DNA from: Hymenobacter fodinae
GTDB lineage: Bacteria; Bacteroidota; Bacteroidia; Cytophagales; Hymenobacteraceae
Length of the DNA: 64,000 bases
Direction of reading: 5' to 3'
Assembly: GCF_004745825.1 (NCBI RefSeq)
Contig: NZ_SRLA01000002.1
Span: 1,054,001 to 1,118,000, forward strand
Shown here: in pieces, positions 33,537-42,637 of the stretch
How positions within the stretch are numbered: the first letter of the stretch is position 1
Layout: each line of letters begins with the position of its first letter
Program-made: the position numbers and the translations under genes
The notes under the pieces: model-generated
What the model was told of the DNA's origin: nothing
Seen by the model: the letters and a program-made list of their open reading frames with translations, nothing else
The model's database searches: none

Positions 33537-34895
33537 TTAGCGCACCGGCTTCGGTATCACTGGCAAGCTCTCGTGGCCTTCGGCATCTACCGATACCACA
33601 CCGAAGATATAGTTGTCTTTGCTGTGAGGCAGATCAGCTTTGGTATCGGTTACGAAGAACTTCTGCTGCCACTCGGGCGCGCTGGTTTCGCGCATCAGCA
33701 CATAGTAGCCAGCGGGCTTCTCGCCGGCTTTGGGGGCATCCCATTTTAGTTGGGTGCGGTTGGTGAGTTCAGCGGTGAGCACGCCCACGTTCTCGGGGGC
33801 GGCGGGGGCCAAGGCCAAGCTAGCCAGTGTAGCCAGGTTAACACCGGTGTTTTTGCGCAGGTAGGCAAAGTCCATGAACTTGGCGTAGTCGCCGTACTCG
33901 GTCCCGTTTTCAGTGCGCAAATCCTGGTGCTGGTGCCGGAAGTCTTCGTTCATTTCGGAGAAGCGCACCGCCGTGAAGCCCTGCTGGTTGAAGGGCGTAT
34001 GGTCGCCACCGCGCAGGAAGCGGTCGGGGCGATACTCTAGCACCACCTCGTGATTGGGCACATACTGCTTGCAAGCCAAGCGGGTGTAGCGGGCCAGCTG
34101 GCGAGAAGGGGAGTCGTTTTCAGACGACAGCGTGCGGCGGACGCGGGCTTCGTCGGCGGTTTCTGTGGCAGGCACGCCCTCACTGAATACGCGCAGGCGC
34201 TTATCATCTTTTATCTCGGGGTCGTGGCCCGAGGAGTTACCCATGATGTCGTTGTTGAGCATGGCTACCAGGTTCCAGCCTTCGGCCTTCGCCCGCTTGG
34301 CCAAGTGGGTAGAGCCATAAAGGCCCTGCTCTTCGCCCTGCACCGCCACAAAGATGATAGTGGCCGGGTACTGCTGTTGCGACATCACGCGAGCCAGCTC
34401 CATTACGGCCACGGTACCCGAGCCATCGTCGTTGGCGCCGGGCGCATCGGCGGTGGCATTCATCACATCCGAAACGCGGGAGTCGATGTGGCCGCTCACG
34501 ATGAATACCCGCTTATCAGTAGGGTCGGTGCCGGGCAGGGTGGCCATCACGTTGGCCATTACCACGGGCCGGTTGATGCGGCGGCCATCGGGCTTAATGG
34601 TGAAGGTATCTTGCTCTACTTTCAGGCGGCCCCCGCTGGCTTTGCTGTACTTCCTGAACTCGTCTTCCACCCAGTTACGAGAGGCCCCAATACCGCGCTT
34701 TTTGCTTTTGGTGTCGGAGAGCGTGTGGCGCGTGCCGAAGCTTACCAGCTTATCAATATCAGAGCGCAGATTCTTTTCCGAAATATCCTGCACCATTTTG
34801 GTGATGAGGGGGTCGGGAGAGGTGCTTGGTTGGTTTTGGGCGAAAGCCGAAGCCGAGAGGCCTAGCGTGAGCAAGAGCGGGGTAAAACGGCGCAT
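33537..34895 (-). CDS. Secreted M28-family zinc aminopeptidase with C-terminal fibronectin-like domain
   Basis: The 452-residue protein has a signal peptide (to about residue 20, FAQ). Its peptidase domain has the two-zinc ligand set of family M28: VSGHIDSR, GANDDGSG, VQGEEQGLYG, MLNNDIMGNS and GGDHTPFNQQG. M28 enzymes remove N-terminal amino acids from peptides or act as carboxypeptidases. A C-terminal segment from about 355 (PENVGVLTAELTNRTQLKWD, AGYYVLMRE) resembles a fibronectin type III domain. The gene is monocistronic with its own terminator. Substrate specificity is unknown. Confidence 0.9.
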   Translation of the reverse strand: MRRFTPLLLTLGLSASAFAQNQPSTSPDPLITKMVQDISEKNLRSDIDKLVSFGTRHTLSDTKSKKRGIGASRNWVEDEFRKYSKASGGRLKVEQDTFTIKPDGRRINRPVVMANVMATLPGTDPTDKRVFIVSGHIDSRVSDVMNATADAPGANDDGSGTVAVMELARVMSQQQYPATIIFVAVQGEEQGLYGSTHLAKRAKAEGWNLVAMLNNDIMGNSSGHDPEIKDDKRLRVFSEGVPATETADEARVRRTLSSENDSPSRQLARYTRLACKQYVPNHEVVLEYRPDRFLRGGDHTPFNQQGFTAVRFSEMNEDFRHQHQDLRTENGTEYGDYAKFMDFAYLRKNTGVNLATLASLALAPAAPENVGVLTAELTNRTQLKWDAPKAGEKPAGYYVLMRETSAPEWQQKFFVTDTKADLPHSKDNYIFGVVSVDAEGHESLPVIPKPVR

Positions 34896-35063
34896 GCAGA
34901 GACGAAGGAAATGGAAACGGTATACAGACGCAGATTAGCGTCAACCGTTGCGGATACTACAGGTGTGAAAGCAGTTGAAGCTGTAAATACGCACCGTTTA
35001 TTCGTATTTCTTTCAATAATCTGCTAATAAACTGCACCACAACTGTGCAAAATGGCAATGTGG

Positions 35064-36287
35064 TTACTGCAACGACACAATTGCGCTGGCCGCATTACCC
35101 CCAAACCCGGCGGCATTCACCAAGATGCGGCGCAGTGGCCTAGCACTCGGAAATGGGGCTAAATCAGTAGGGAAAGGAGGCGTAGGCCACTGCTGGGTTT
35201 CTAGTACGTGCAGGGCAAAGTCGAGACTCAGCGCTGCCGAAGCGCCGAGGGTGTGCCCAATCAGCCACTTATTGGAAAGCAGTAAGGGCAGCGCCTCCCC
35301 GAATACCGCCCGCAAAGCGGCCCGCTCGGCCGCGTCGCCGGCTGGGGTGCCGGGGCTGTGCAGCACCACCGCATCCACATCGGCCAACCCACAACCCGAC
35401 TGGCCTAGGGCACTACGCATAGCCTGTTGGAAATGCTGGCCGTCAGCGGACAGGCCAGTTTTGCTACCGATGGCTTCGAACCCAAAGCCCACGGCTTCTA
35501 GCACCTCTACCGGCTGGCGGGGCTGCTCGGTTAGGCTGGCGGCTGATACTTTCTCCAGAGCAAACACGGCAGCACCTTCGCCCAGCACAAAAGTAGACGG
35601 CTTACCAGCCCCCGGCCGGCACGGAAACTCAGCGGCAGCAAAGGGAGAATAGATGCCGATAGCCTGCATCTGGGCCAGCGTGAAATCGGTGAGTGGGGCC
35701 TCAGTACCGCCGGCCAGAAACCGCGTAGCCATACCTGCCCGCAGCCAGGCCGCGGCGTTACCCAAGGCTTGGAAGGCGCTGCTACACGTGCTGGAATGGC
35801 TCAGGCTCGCGCCACCGGTGCTGCCGGCATCGTAGGCCACCCAGCTAGCCACGTTGCCCAGCGTAGTAAGTGGTGAAGCAGCTACCGGCACCGTGCCTTC
35901 CCGTAGAAATTCCGTGTGAAACTCTTCCAGCCGGCCCGTAGCGCCTCGGCTGCTACCCATGCTCACGCTGATTTCAAACGCACTTTGTTCCGTTCCTACT
36001 GGCCTAGGGGTGCCCCAACCGGCGGCGTCAGCGGCTTGCCGGGCCGCCAGTAGGCCTAGCAGCACGGTGCGGTCGAGTTGGCGGTAGGCGGGTTGGCTCC
36101 GGCGCAGTTCCTGCAGAGCCTCTTCAGCGGCAGCCGGGAGAGCCGCAACCGGCAGGACGTGCTGGCCCGTCTGGCGGGCAGTGAAGGGAGAAGCAGTACC
36201 GAGTGCCGTCAATGACTGGCCTAGCGCCGACACTCGTCCGCGCCCCCGGATGACGAGTAGCTCCTGGGGCGAAATAGAATTAGTCAT
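35064..36287 (-). CDS. FabF-like beta-ketoacyl synthase in the biotin operon
   Basis: The 407-residue protein is a thiolase-fold condensing enzyme. The Cys-His-His triad is complete: Cys168 in SHSSTCSSAFQAL, His310 in LHSPGTPAGD, and Lys340/His345 in SNKWLIGHTLGAS. Condensing enzymes extend acyl-ACP with malonyl-ACP. Its ATG lies inside the end of bioA (overlap of about 8 bp, ATGACTAA), so the two are translationally coupled. A role in making the pimeloyl moiety is inferred from this location; the sequence does not prove it. A longer upstream start at 36320 would run deeper into bioA and is less likely. It differs from FabF in HSPGTP instead of HGTGTP. Confidence 0.88.
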   Translation of the reverse strand: MTNSISPQELLVIRGRGRVSALGQSLTALGTASPFTARQTGQHVLPVAALPAAAEEALQELRRSQPAYRQLDRTVLLGLLAARQAADAAGWGTPRPVGTEQSAFEISVSMGSSRGATGRLEEFHTEFLREGTVPVAASPLTTLGNVASWVAYDAGSTGGASLSHSSTCSSAFQALGNAAAWLRAGMATRFLAGGTEAPLTDFTLAQMQAIGIYSPFAAAEFPCRPGAGKPSTFVLGEGAAVFALEKVSAASLTEQPRQPVEVLEAVGFGFEAIGSKTGLSADGQHFQQAMRSALGQSGCGLADVDAVVLHSPGTPAGDAAERAALRAVFGEALPLLLSNKWLIGHTLGASAALSLDFALHVLETQQWPTPPFPTDLAPFPSARPLRRILVNAAGFGGNAASAIVSLQ

Positions 36288-37611
36288 GCAGGTATTCGGG
36301 CAGGGAAGGGGCAGGGGCAAAGTTCAGCACCAGCTCCCGCATGCGGCGCAGCACGGTGTAAAGGAGGCCTAGCTCTTCATCGGTGGTGCAGTAGGGAGGC
36401 AGCAGGTAGACCACGTTGCCCAAGGGGCGCAGCACCACGTGGTGCTCCAGGGAGAGCTGGTAGAACCCGTCGCGGAGGCGGCTGAAGTAGCTGGTATCCT
36501 CGCCGGGATCATACTCCACGGCTAGTACGGTGCCCAGGTGGCGCACCTCCCGAATGCCGGGCTGATGCTCCATCTCTTGCCGGAAAGCCGCGTGAGCCGC
36601 CGCAATTCGGGCCCGCTGATCGGTGCACTCAGGGGCACGAGTAAGCTCCAGGCTGGCCAGGGCAGCGGCGCAGGCTACTGGGTTGGCAGTGTAGGAGTGG
36701 CCATGGAACAGGGCCTTCATCAGCTCACTGCTCAGGAATGCCTCGTAAATAGGCGCCGCGCAGGTGGTCAGGCCCATGGCCATGGTACCGCCGGTCAGGC
36801 CCTTGGAGAAGCACATGATGTCGGGCTGCTCCGTGAGGTAGTCGCAGGCAAAGAGGTGGCCTAGGCGCCCGAAGCCGGTCATCACCTCGTCGGCAATGCA
36901 CAGCACTCCGTACTGATGGCAGCGCCGGATCATCTCATCCAGCACTTCGGCCGAGTAGGTGACCATGCCCGCCGTGCCCAGCATCAGCGGCTCGAAGATG
37001 AAACCCGCCACATCGGGACGGCCGATGAGCGCATCCAACTGGCCTAGCACTTCTGCCTCACGACCTGGTGTGGGCACGTCAATAAACTCTACCTGAAATA
37101 GCAGGGGCCAAAAGGGCTGGGTGAAGGCCCCCCGGCTGCTCACAGCCATAGCCCCGAAGGTGTCGCCGTGGTAGGAGTTGCGGAAGCAGATGAAGGTGCG
37201 GCGCTCCGGTTGGCCCAGGTTGTGGAAGTACTGCAGCACCATCTTCAGGGCCACTTCCACGGCCGTGGAACCATTGTCGGAGTAAAATACGCGGGCTTGA
37301 TTTGAGGGTAGAATTTCCAGTAGCTGCTCGGCCAGCTCCACGGCGGCCGGGTGCGTGAAACCGGCAAACAATACGTGCTCCAGGGTATGCAGCTGCTCGC
37401 TCACGCGCCGGGCAATGTGGGCGTTAGCGTGGCCGTGCAGGTTTACCCACCACGAGGAAATTCCGTCGAGGTAGCGGGTGCCGTCTTCGGCAATAAGCCA
37501 ACTGCCCTCACCGCGCACAATGGGCACGGGCAGCGGGGCAGTTTGCATTTGGGTGTAGGGGTGCCACAGTACGGCGTGGTCCCGTTGGGCGAGGGAAGTG
37601 GGTTGAGACAT
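36280..37611 (-). CDS. bioA: Adenosylmethionine-8-amino-7-oxononanoate aminotransferase BioA
   Basis: BioA converts KAPA to DAPA with SAM as amino donor and PLP as cofactor. The 443-residue class III aminotransferase shows WHPYTQM near the N-terminus, ISSWWVNLHGHAN, FYSDNGSTAVEVALKM, CIADEVMTGFGRLG, and the PLP lysine in CFSKGLTGGTMAMG. The start at 37611 (MSQPTSLAQ) is preferred to 37626 because a -7 box lies at 37643-37650. It follows bioD and overlaps the ketoacyl synthase gene. Confidence 0.95.
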   Translation of the reverse strand: MSQPTSLAQRDHAVLWHPYTQMQTAPLPVPIVRGEGSWLIAEDGTRYLDGISSWWVNLHGHANAHIARRVSEQLHTLEHVLFAGFTHPAAVELAEQLLEILPSNQARVFYSDNGSTAVEVALKMVLQYFHNLGQPERRTFICFRNSYHGDTFGAMAVSSRGAFTQPFWPLLFQVEFIDVPTPGREAEVLGQLDALIGRPDVAGFIFEPLMLGTAGMVTYSAEVLDEMIRRCHQYGVLCIADEVMTGFGRLGHLFACDYLTEQPDIMCFSKGLTGGTMAMGLTTCAAPIYEAFLSSELMKALFHGHSYTANPVACAAALASLELTRAPECTDQRARIAAAHAAFRQEMEHQPGIREVRHLGTVLAVEYDPGEDTSYFSRLRDGFYQLSLEHHVVLRPLGNVVYLLPPYCTTDEELGLLYTVLRRMRELVLNFAPAPSLPEYLHD

Positions 37612-37642
37612 TGCGGGTGGGGCCAAGATGAGCTGGCCGGTG

Positions 37643-37650
37643 CAAAGCTA
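37643..37650 (-). promoter_or_regulatory. Possible -7 promoter box for bioA
   Basis: The minus strand reads TAGCTTTG, a perfect match to the Bacteroidota box TAnnTTTG, 32 bases before the preferred bioA start. No clear -33 element was found. It would allow bioA and the ketoacyl synthase to be expressed apart from bioD. Confidence 0.45.
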
Positions 37651-37722
37651 CAACCGACCGGGGCGCCGACGGTTCAGGCAGTAGAGCCGATTACTGTAGC
37701 GCGCCAAGAGTGCTATGCTACT

Positions 37723-38343
37723 TTACAGTCCGAACCACTCTCGAAACTCATTAGCATATCGGCTTACAACTGCAGGCGTTACCTCGGCTTCGGGTAGTAC
37801 CCGGGGCATAAGGGGCACGCCGGTGTGCTGACGAATAAAATCTTCGGTAGCGGGAGTCGGCTCTCCGTTGAACACGAGGCCCCGCACGCGAATACCGCGG
37901 GCTTTCAGGGCTTCCAGCGTAAGTAGGGTGTGGTTGATGCTGCCTAGGTAATTGCGCGAAACTACTACCACGTCTAGGCCAAGGTGCTGAACCAAATCAG
38001 CTATCAACAACCCCGGCGCCAGCGGTACTAGTAAGCCACCGGCGCCTTCTACCAGCAGGTGGTTTTGCGTGGCTGGCAGCTCAAAGTCTTGGAGTTGAAT
38101 GGTGATGCCTTCCGTAGCGGCAGCGGCGTGCGGCGAGGCGGGCATAAGCAGGCGGTACCGCTCGGGGAAAAACTGGCTAACGGAATTTTGCACCAAACTG
38201 CGCACGGTGCCTGCATCAGTAGTTGGCTCTAGGCCTGCCTGCACTGGCTTCCAGTAGTCGGCCTGCAGGGCTTCCGTAATGATGGCTGACACAAAGGTTT
38301 TGCCGACATCCGTGCCGATGCCGGTGATGAAGAGTCGTTCCAA
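37723..38343 (-). CDS. bioD: Dethiobiotin synthetase BioD
   Basis: BioD closes the ureido ring of DAPA with CO2 and ATP. The 206-residue P-loop protein shows ITGIGTDVGKTFVSA (residues 6-20, Lys15 in the P-loop), DYWKPVQAG and LLVEGAGGLLVPL, all family hallmarks. It is a little shorter than E. coli BioD (225). It lies about 110 bp upstream of bioA on the same strand and 136 bp downstream of the metallophosphoesterase gene. Confidence 0.94.
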   Translation of the reverse strand: MERLFITGIGTDVGKTFVSAIITEALQADYWKPVQAGLEPTTDAGTVRSLVQNSVSQFFPERYRLLMPASPHAAAATEGITIQLQDFELPATQNHLLVEGAGGLLVPLAPGLLIADLVQHLGLDVVVVSRNYLGSINHTLLTLEALKARGIRVRGLVFNGEPTPATEDFIRQHTGVPLMPRVLPEAEVTPAVVSRYANEFREWFGL

Positions 38344-38479
38344 GTGGAGAAAGGATTAACATATGGTACCTACCAACCACGCGCCTGGCTGCGGCTGGCA
38401 GATGAAAAAGAAAAAGGTGAGTATGGCTATTCAAACAACAAGCAAAACGCCCCTGAACAGCAGTTTACATACAGCTGTC

Positions 38480-39304
38480 TTATCCGGCCATCGTGAATAG
38501 GGCTATTTCTGCTCTTGCTCCGAACCTAACGGGCACCAAGCTGGTGCCAACTCCTTTAGAGACATACAGCTTGGTTGTATCTTCCTGATACCAGCCCTTT
38601 ACATATTTTCCGCTGCCTTGAGGCAGAAACGGAATAAAACCGAATAGATTAATCTGCCCGCCGTGTGTATGTCCGGACAAGATAAAATCTGCTTTTCTAT
38701 CCTTCTCAAGTTGCGCGGTTATAATGTCAGTGTATTCCGGGCAATGATTTAATATGATATGATAATCGCTGCTTGTATGCGTTTGTAAGGCAGCAGGCAA
38801 ATCTGGTCGGCCACCAACGTAATCATCTAAGCCAGTGACAGCAATAGTTTTATTTCCGAACCGGTATAATGCCGTTTGATTGATAAGTAATCGGCAATTG
38901 TTGCTTTCATAAATCGAAGCAAGGTTAACCAAATCAACCTTGCCCCAATATTCCCAGTTACCCAGAATAGCAACCTTCTGTATATCAAGATGTAGTAGTT
39001 GCAGAAAGCTATTTAATAACTGAATGTTCTCTGCTTTATCAATAGCGTCGCCGGTAATACATAGTAAGTCAGGTTTTAACTCATTTATCTTTTTGGTCAA
39101 CCTGGTTAGTTGATAACTAATTGATCGTAAGTGTAAATCAGAGAGCTGAATCACCCGCAGGTGGGGCGTGCCAGCAATTGACTCCGTAATAGTGAATTCA
39201 TTTACCTCGATGAAAAAGCGCTCTAGGAAGCAAGCATCGAGCAGCATGGTACCGGCAGCTAGCACAACGCCTGACTTGAGAAACGTTCGTCTTGATACAG
39301 CCAT
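38480..39304 (-). CDS. Tat-exported metallophosphoesterase (YkuE-like), AT-rich insert in the biotin cluster
   Basis: The 274-residue calcineurin-like phosphoesterase has the metal motifs LSDLH (Asp56, His58), CITGDAIDKAE, LGNWEYWG and LSGHTHGGQINLFG. GNWE replaces the more common GNHE, as in some YkuE-type enzymes. The N-terminus carries a twin-arginine motif SRRTFLK (residues 4-10) followed by a hydrophobic stretch and a possible lipobox LLDAC (Cys25), so it is probably exported folded. The coding sequence is visibly richer in A and T than the GC-rich genes on both sides. Its position between bioF and bioD suggests insertion; a role in biotin synthesis is unlikely. The substrate is unknown. 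Confidence 0.88.
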   Translation of the reverse strand: MAVSRRTFLKSGVVLAAGTMLLDACFLERFFIEVNEFTITESIAGTPHLRVIQLSDLHLRSISYQLTRLTKKINELKPDLLCITGDAIDKAENIQLLNSFLQLLHLDIQKVAILGNWEYWGKVDLVNLASIYESNNCRLLINQTALYRFGNKTIAVTGLDDYVGGRPDLPAALQTHTSSDYHIILNHCPEYTDIITAQLEKDRKADFILSGHTHGGQINLFGFIPFLPQGSGKYVKGWYQEDTTKLYVSKGVGTSLVPVRFGARAEIALFTMAG

Positions 39305-39343
39305 GCAATAAAGGTCTACAGGAATAAGTAGAATAGCTGTGCG

Positions 39344-40489
39344 TCAGTGTAGCATGCCAGCGGTAAGCACCCTCGCCAATCCGTCAATTTCTGCCTCAGT
39401 GTTATACGAGTGCACAATGAGCCGGAGTCGTTCGGTACCTACTGGTACCGTAGGTGACACGATGGGGCGCACATCGAAGCCCGCCGCTTGCGCACGGGAG
39501 GCCACCTCGCGCACATAAGCCGGGCCTGGATTTTCGGTAAAGAAAACGGGATGGATTATGTGGCTTTCGTGTGGCACCCGTAGTCCAGGTAGCGCGTTCA
39601 ACTGCGCCTTCAGATAGTCGGAAAGAGAAAAGAGATATTCCCGTTCCTGGGCCAAGGTGGGCAGCAACTTGTAGGCTGCCGCTAGGCCAGTAATGGTGAG
39701 GGGCGGAAGGGCCGTGGTGTAGATAAATGGCCGACTGAAATTCAGTAGATAATCGCGTAGTACGGTGGCCCCGGCAATGGCGGCCCCCTGGCTACCCAAA
39801 GCCTTTCCAAAGGTGAGGATGCGGGCAAAGACGCTCTCCTCTAGGCCTAGTTCTGCTACTAAGCCTTCTCCCCGGGGGCCGTAAAGACCGTTGGTGTGGG
39901 CTTCATCGACTACCAAATACGCTCCATGAGCCTGGCACAGCCCCGCTAGCTTCCGCAGCGGGGCCATGTCGCCGTCCATGGAGTATAAGCTTTCTACAGC
40001 CACAAACACAGCACCCGTGGCCCGCACCAGTTTCCGCTCCAAGTCCTGCAGGTCATTATGGCGGAAGCTCCAAGCGCTGGCAAAAGAGCCCCGAATTCCA
40101 TCCTTCACCGAGGCATGCGAGGCTTCGTCGTACAGAATGGTGTCGCCGCGGCGCGGTACGGCGCTGAAGAAACCCATGTTGGCCGTGTAGCCGGAGTTGA
40201 ACAGCAGGGCCGCTTCCGCGCCGTGAAACTCCGCCAAGTGGGTTTCCAGGGCTTCCGCCGCCTCGGAGTTGCCGGTGAGCAGACGGGAGCCAGAACTGCC
40301 CGCCGCTTCGGCGGTAGCTTGTTGCAGTGCCTGTTGCACGGCCGGGTGTCGGCTCAAGCCTAGGTAATCGTTGGAGCTGAAATCGACTAGGCCAGTACCG
40401 GAGAGAGAAAGCCGGCGCCGGGTACCATCAGCGTCGCGCTGGGCAAGGTGCTGCGCAAGACGCTGATGGAGTGGGGAAAGGGAAGCCAT
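39344..40489 (-). CDS. bioF: 8-amino-7-oxononanoate synthase BioF
   Basis: BioF condenses pimeloyl-ACP or pimeloyl-CoA with alanine to KAPA. The 381-residue PLP enzyme of the alpha-oxoamine synthase family shows DFSSNDYLGLSRHP, GSGSRLLTGN-like text (GSSGSRLLTGN), YDEASHASVKDGIRGS, VVDEAHTNGLYGPRGEG and the PLP lysine Lys229 in TFGKALGSQGA. The gene is preceded by the small unknown gene and followed by the metallophosphoesterase. No anomalies. Confidence 0.95.
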   Translation of the reverse strand: MASLSPLHQRLAQHLAQRDADGTRRRLSLSGTGLVDFSSNDYLGLSRHPAVQQALQQATAEAAGSSGSRLLTGNSEAAEALETHLAEFHGAEAALLFNSGYTANMGFFSAVPRRGDTILYDEASHASVKDGIRGSFASAWSFRHNDLQDLERKLVRATGAVFVAVESLYSMDGDMAPLRKLAGLCQAHGAYLVVDEAHTNGLYGPRGEGLVAELGLEESVFARILTFGKALGSQGAAIAGATVLRDYLLNFSRPFIYTTALPPLTITGLAAAYKLLPTLAQEREYLFSLSDYLKAQLNALPGLRVPHESHIIHPVFFTENPGPAYVREVASRAQAAGFDVRPIVSPTVPVGTERLRLIVHSYNTEAEIDGLARVLTAGMLH

Positions 40490-40513
40490 TAACGCGAATC
40501 AGCTATTTGGCTG

Positions 40514-40777
40514 CTAGGCCTCCAATTGCTTCACCGACAGCCACACGCTGCCATCTTGGCTGAAGCTACGGGCATTAACAACTACCCAATCGGAGCCAAT
40601 TTCCACTCGGTCGCCGATGCTAGGCAGTATGCCATGGCGCTGCGTGATTTCGTTCAGGGCAGCGCCAATGGTGTCCTCCAGATCGGTAATCATTTTCTGG
40701 GCGGAAAGCGCATCGTGCTGCTGACGGATGGCTTCGGCGTAAGCGTAATCTAAGTTTAAATCGAAGGAAATATTCAT
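40514..40777 (-). CDS. Small conserved-looking protein between bioB and bioF
   Basis: I do not recognise this 87-residue protein. It starts MNISFDLNLDYAYAEAIRQ, has a helical N-terminal half and a C-terminal half with IGDRVEIGSDWVVVNARSFS, suggesting a small beta domain. The ATG at 40777 is preferred because the longer frame from 40939 overlaps bioB. It lies 24 bp upstream of bioF and after a hairpin behind bioB, so it is probably co-transcribed with bioF. Its TAG stop is part of the GGCCTAG heptamer. No membrane segment or signal peptide is visible. Confidence 0.65.
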   Translation of the reverse strand: MNISFDLNLDYAYAEAIRQQHDALSAQKMITDLEDTIGAALNEITQRHGILPSIGDRVEIGSDWVVVNARSFSQDGSVWLSVKQLEA

Positions 40778-40789
40778 GGGGAATGTAAA

Positions 40790-40834
40790 AGTGCGGGATG
40801 CAGAAGCTGTTACAACAACAGCCACTGCATCCCG
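40790..40834 (-). repeat. Hairpin between bioB and the small gene
   Basis: A perfect 11-bp stem GCGGGATGCAG / CTGCATCCCGC with an internal CTGTT/AACAG pair. On the minus strand it is followed by CACTTTTAC, a weak T-run. It may partially terminate or stabilise the bioB mRNA. Confidence 0.6.
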
Positions 40835-40853
40835 CAGGTAAGTCCTTTTTTGA

Positions 40854-41852
40854 TTAAGCCAATACCTCTTTGCCCAGCACCATGGCGCCTTCGGGTACAT
40901 CTTTGAACGACTTGCGGGGCGTGAGGCCGAGCAGGGCAAACATTTGCTTATCGGCGTCGAAATCGGGGTTGGGGGTGGTCAGCAGCTTCTCGCCGGAGAA
41001 GATGGAGTTAGCACCAGCCAGGAAGCACAGGGCCTGCTCCGTTACGGGCATCTCCTGGCGGCCAGCCGAGAGGCGCACCATGGTGTGAGGCATCAGAATG
41101 CGGGCCGTGCCAATCATGCGCAGCATTTCCCACACGCTCACGCGGGGCTGGTCGGCCAGGGGCGTGCCTTCCACGGGCACCAAAGCGTTTACGGGCACAC
41201 TCTCGGGGTGGGCGGGCAGGGTAGCCAGGGTGTGCAGCATAGCAATGCGGTCCTCATCCGTCTCGCCCAGGCCGATGATGCCGCCCGAGCACACCGAAAT
41301 GCCAGCCTTGCGCACATGCTCCAGGGTGTTGAGGCGGTCGTCATAGGTGCGGGTGGTGATGATTTCGGAGTAGTGCTCGGCGCTGGTATCGAGGTTGTGG
41401 TTGTAGGCGTAGAGGCCAGCCTGCTTGAGGCGCTCAGCCTGGTACTCGTTCAGCATGCCCAAGGTGCAGCATACTTCCAGGCCGAGGCCATTTACCTGCT
41501 CCACCATGCCCAGCACCCGGTCGAAGTCCTTGTTGTCACGGATTTCGCGCCACGCGGCACCCATGCAGAAACGGGTGCTGCCGCCGTCTTTGGCGCGCTG
41601 GGCTGCGGCCAGTACTTCGGCATCGGGGAGGAGCTTGTGGGCCTGCACACCGGTGTGGTAGCGGGCAGCCTGGGGGCAATAAGCGCAGTCCTCAGGGCAG
41701 CCGCCGGTTTTTACGCTCAGCAGGGTGCACACCTGTACTTCGCCGGTGGCCTGGGTTTCGGCATGAATGGCGGCGGCCTTGGTTACCAGCTCCAGTACGG
41801 GCAGGTTATAAATAGCTTTTACTTCGTCGAGGGTCCAGTCGGTGCGAATCAT
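40854..41852 (-). CDS. bioB: Biotin synthase BioB
   Basis: BioB is the radical SAM enzyme that inserts sulfur into dethiobiotin. In the 332-residue protein the [4Fe-4S] cysteines are Cys52, Cys56 and Cys59 ([12 protein letters not shown]). Other features are [38 protein letters not shown] and [15 protein letters not shown], all characteristic. It is the first gene of the biotin cluster. A large open frame on the opposite strand (40944-41885) is a shadow. A GC-poor leader of about 90 bp with a TATCTTGC-like box (41942-41949) lies upstream. Confidence 0.97.
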   Translation of the reverse strand: MIRTDWTLDEVKAIYNLPVLELVTKAAAIHAETQATGEVQVCTLLSVKTGGCPEDCAYCPQAARYHTGVQAHKLLPDAEVLAAAQRAKDGGSTRFCMGAAWREIRDNKDFDRVLGMVEQVNGLGLEVCCTLGMLNEYQAERLKQAGLYAYNHNLDTSAEHYSEIITTRTYDDRLNTLEHVRKAGISVCSGGIIGLGETDEDRIAMLHTLATLPAHPESVPVNALVPVEGTPLADQPRVSVWEMLRMIGTARILMPHTMVRLSAGRQEMPVTEQALCFLAGANSIFSGEKLLTTPNPDFDADKQMFALLGLTPRKSFKDVPEGAMVLGKEVLA

Positions 41853-42151
41853 GGGGTGGGGAGGAAGTCGTTTCTAGGTTTCTGAGTAAGACAGAGGCTG
41901 AAAATAGCCATTCGCTGGCAGCCAAAGCTCCGCCGCGGGCTGCAAGATACATGAGAAGCGGATTTGAGGCGGCTGCAGCCGATAATTCTGTCCGACCAGA
42001 AACCTGCCCGCTAAAAATAGTCTGTTTGCTTATAAGCTAGTAATGAGGCGGGTGCTTGTGCTCTGACTTTCCGATATAGCATGCAACCTCCCACGCAAAA
42101 GAGAGGCTCCTGCTACTACAACTTGTCTGGTCTTATTCTATATCCTTGGTT

Positions 42152-42604
42152 ATGCCCTCTGTTTTACGCACTACTCCGCTGCTCTTGCTAGGCCTAGTAG
42201 GGCTAGAAGCCTGCCACGCAACCGCCGATGATGCCCAGCCCTCCACTCTGACTGGCACCTGGCGGTTGGCAGTAATTGGCGGAGGTATCACGGGAGAAAT
42301 GAGCCCAGTGCCGAAGGGCAGCGACAACCGGCTGGTATTCGGGTCAGACAGTACCTATACCCTCTATGAGCAAAGCAGGGTCTTAGAAACCAACACGTAT
42401 CGGTTGCGTCCAGCCGCTGGCTCATCCAACCAACCACAGCTGTTATTAAAGATGAAGGATACGGATGGTCGGCTAGTATATAGCACCTATAATGTCACAA
42501 CCTTATCTGCCCGAGAGCTCCGCTTCATGACGCCGGGCGGTTGCCCCATTATCAGCGAATATGTGCGCGTGGCACCGTCTGCTACCGCATCTGACAGCAA
42601 GTAG
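42152..42604 (+). CDS. Small lipoprotein, lipocalin-like
   Basis: The 150-residue protein has a lipoprotein signal peptide with lipobox GLEAC (Cys21). The mature part has LTGTWRLAVIGGG near residue 33, a LVFGSDSTYTLYEQ strand and a C-terminal LRFMTPGGCPIISEYVRV, as in lipocalin-like (DUF4488/META-like) proteins of Bacteroidota. The ligand is unknown. It is convergent with the acetyltransferase gene, separated by 33 bp, and divergent from bioB. Confidence 0.7.
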   Translation: MPSVLRTTPLLLLGLVGLEACHATADDAQPSTLTGTWRLAVIGGGITGEMSPVPKGSDNRLVFGSDSTYTLYEQSRVLETNTYRLRPAAGSSNQPQLLLKMKDTDGRLVYSTYNVTTLSARELRFMTPGGCPIISEYVRVAPSATASDSK

Positions 42605-42637
42605 TATCGTCGGCACCCTCTCTATAAGGACGCTGCT

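Noticed and set aside
34050..34865. 271-codon plus-strand frame opposite the M28 peptidase
   Set aside because: The peptidase has all five zinc ligands and a signal peptide; the frame opposite it shows no family features.
40944..41885. 313-codon plus-strand frame opposite bioB
   Set aside because: Shadow of bioB, which has the full set of radical SAM cysteines; the frame is rich in Gly, His and Val typical of antisense reading.
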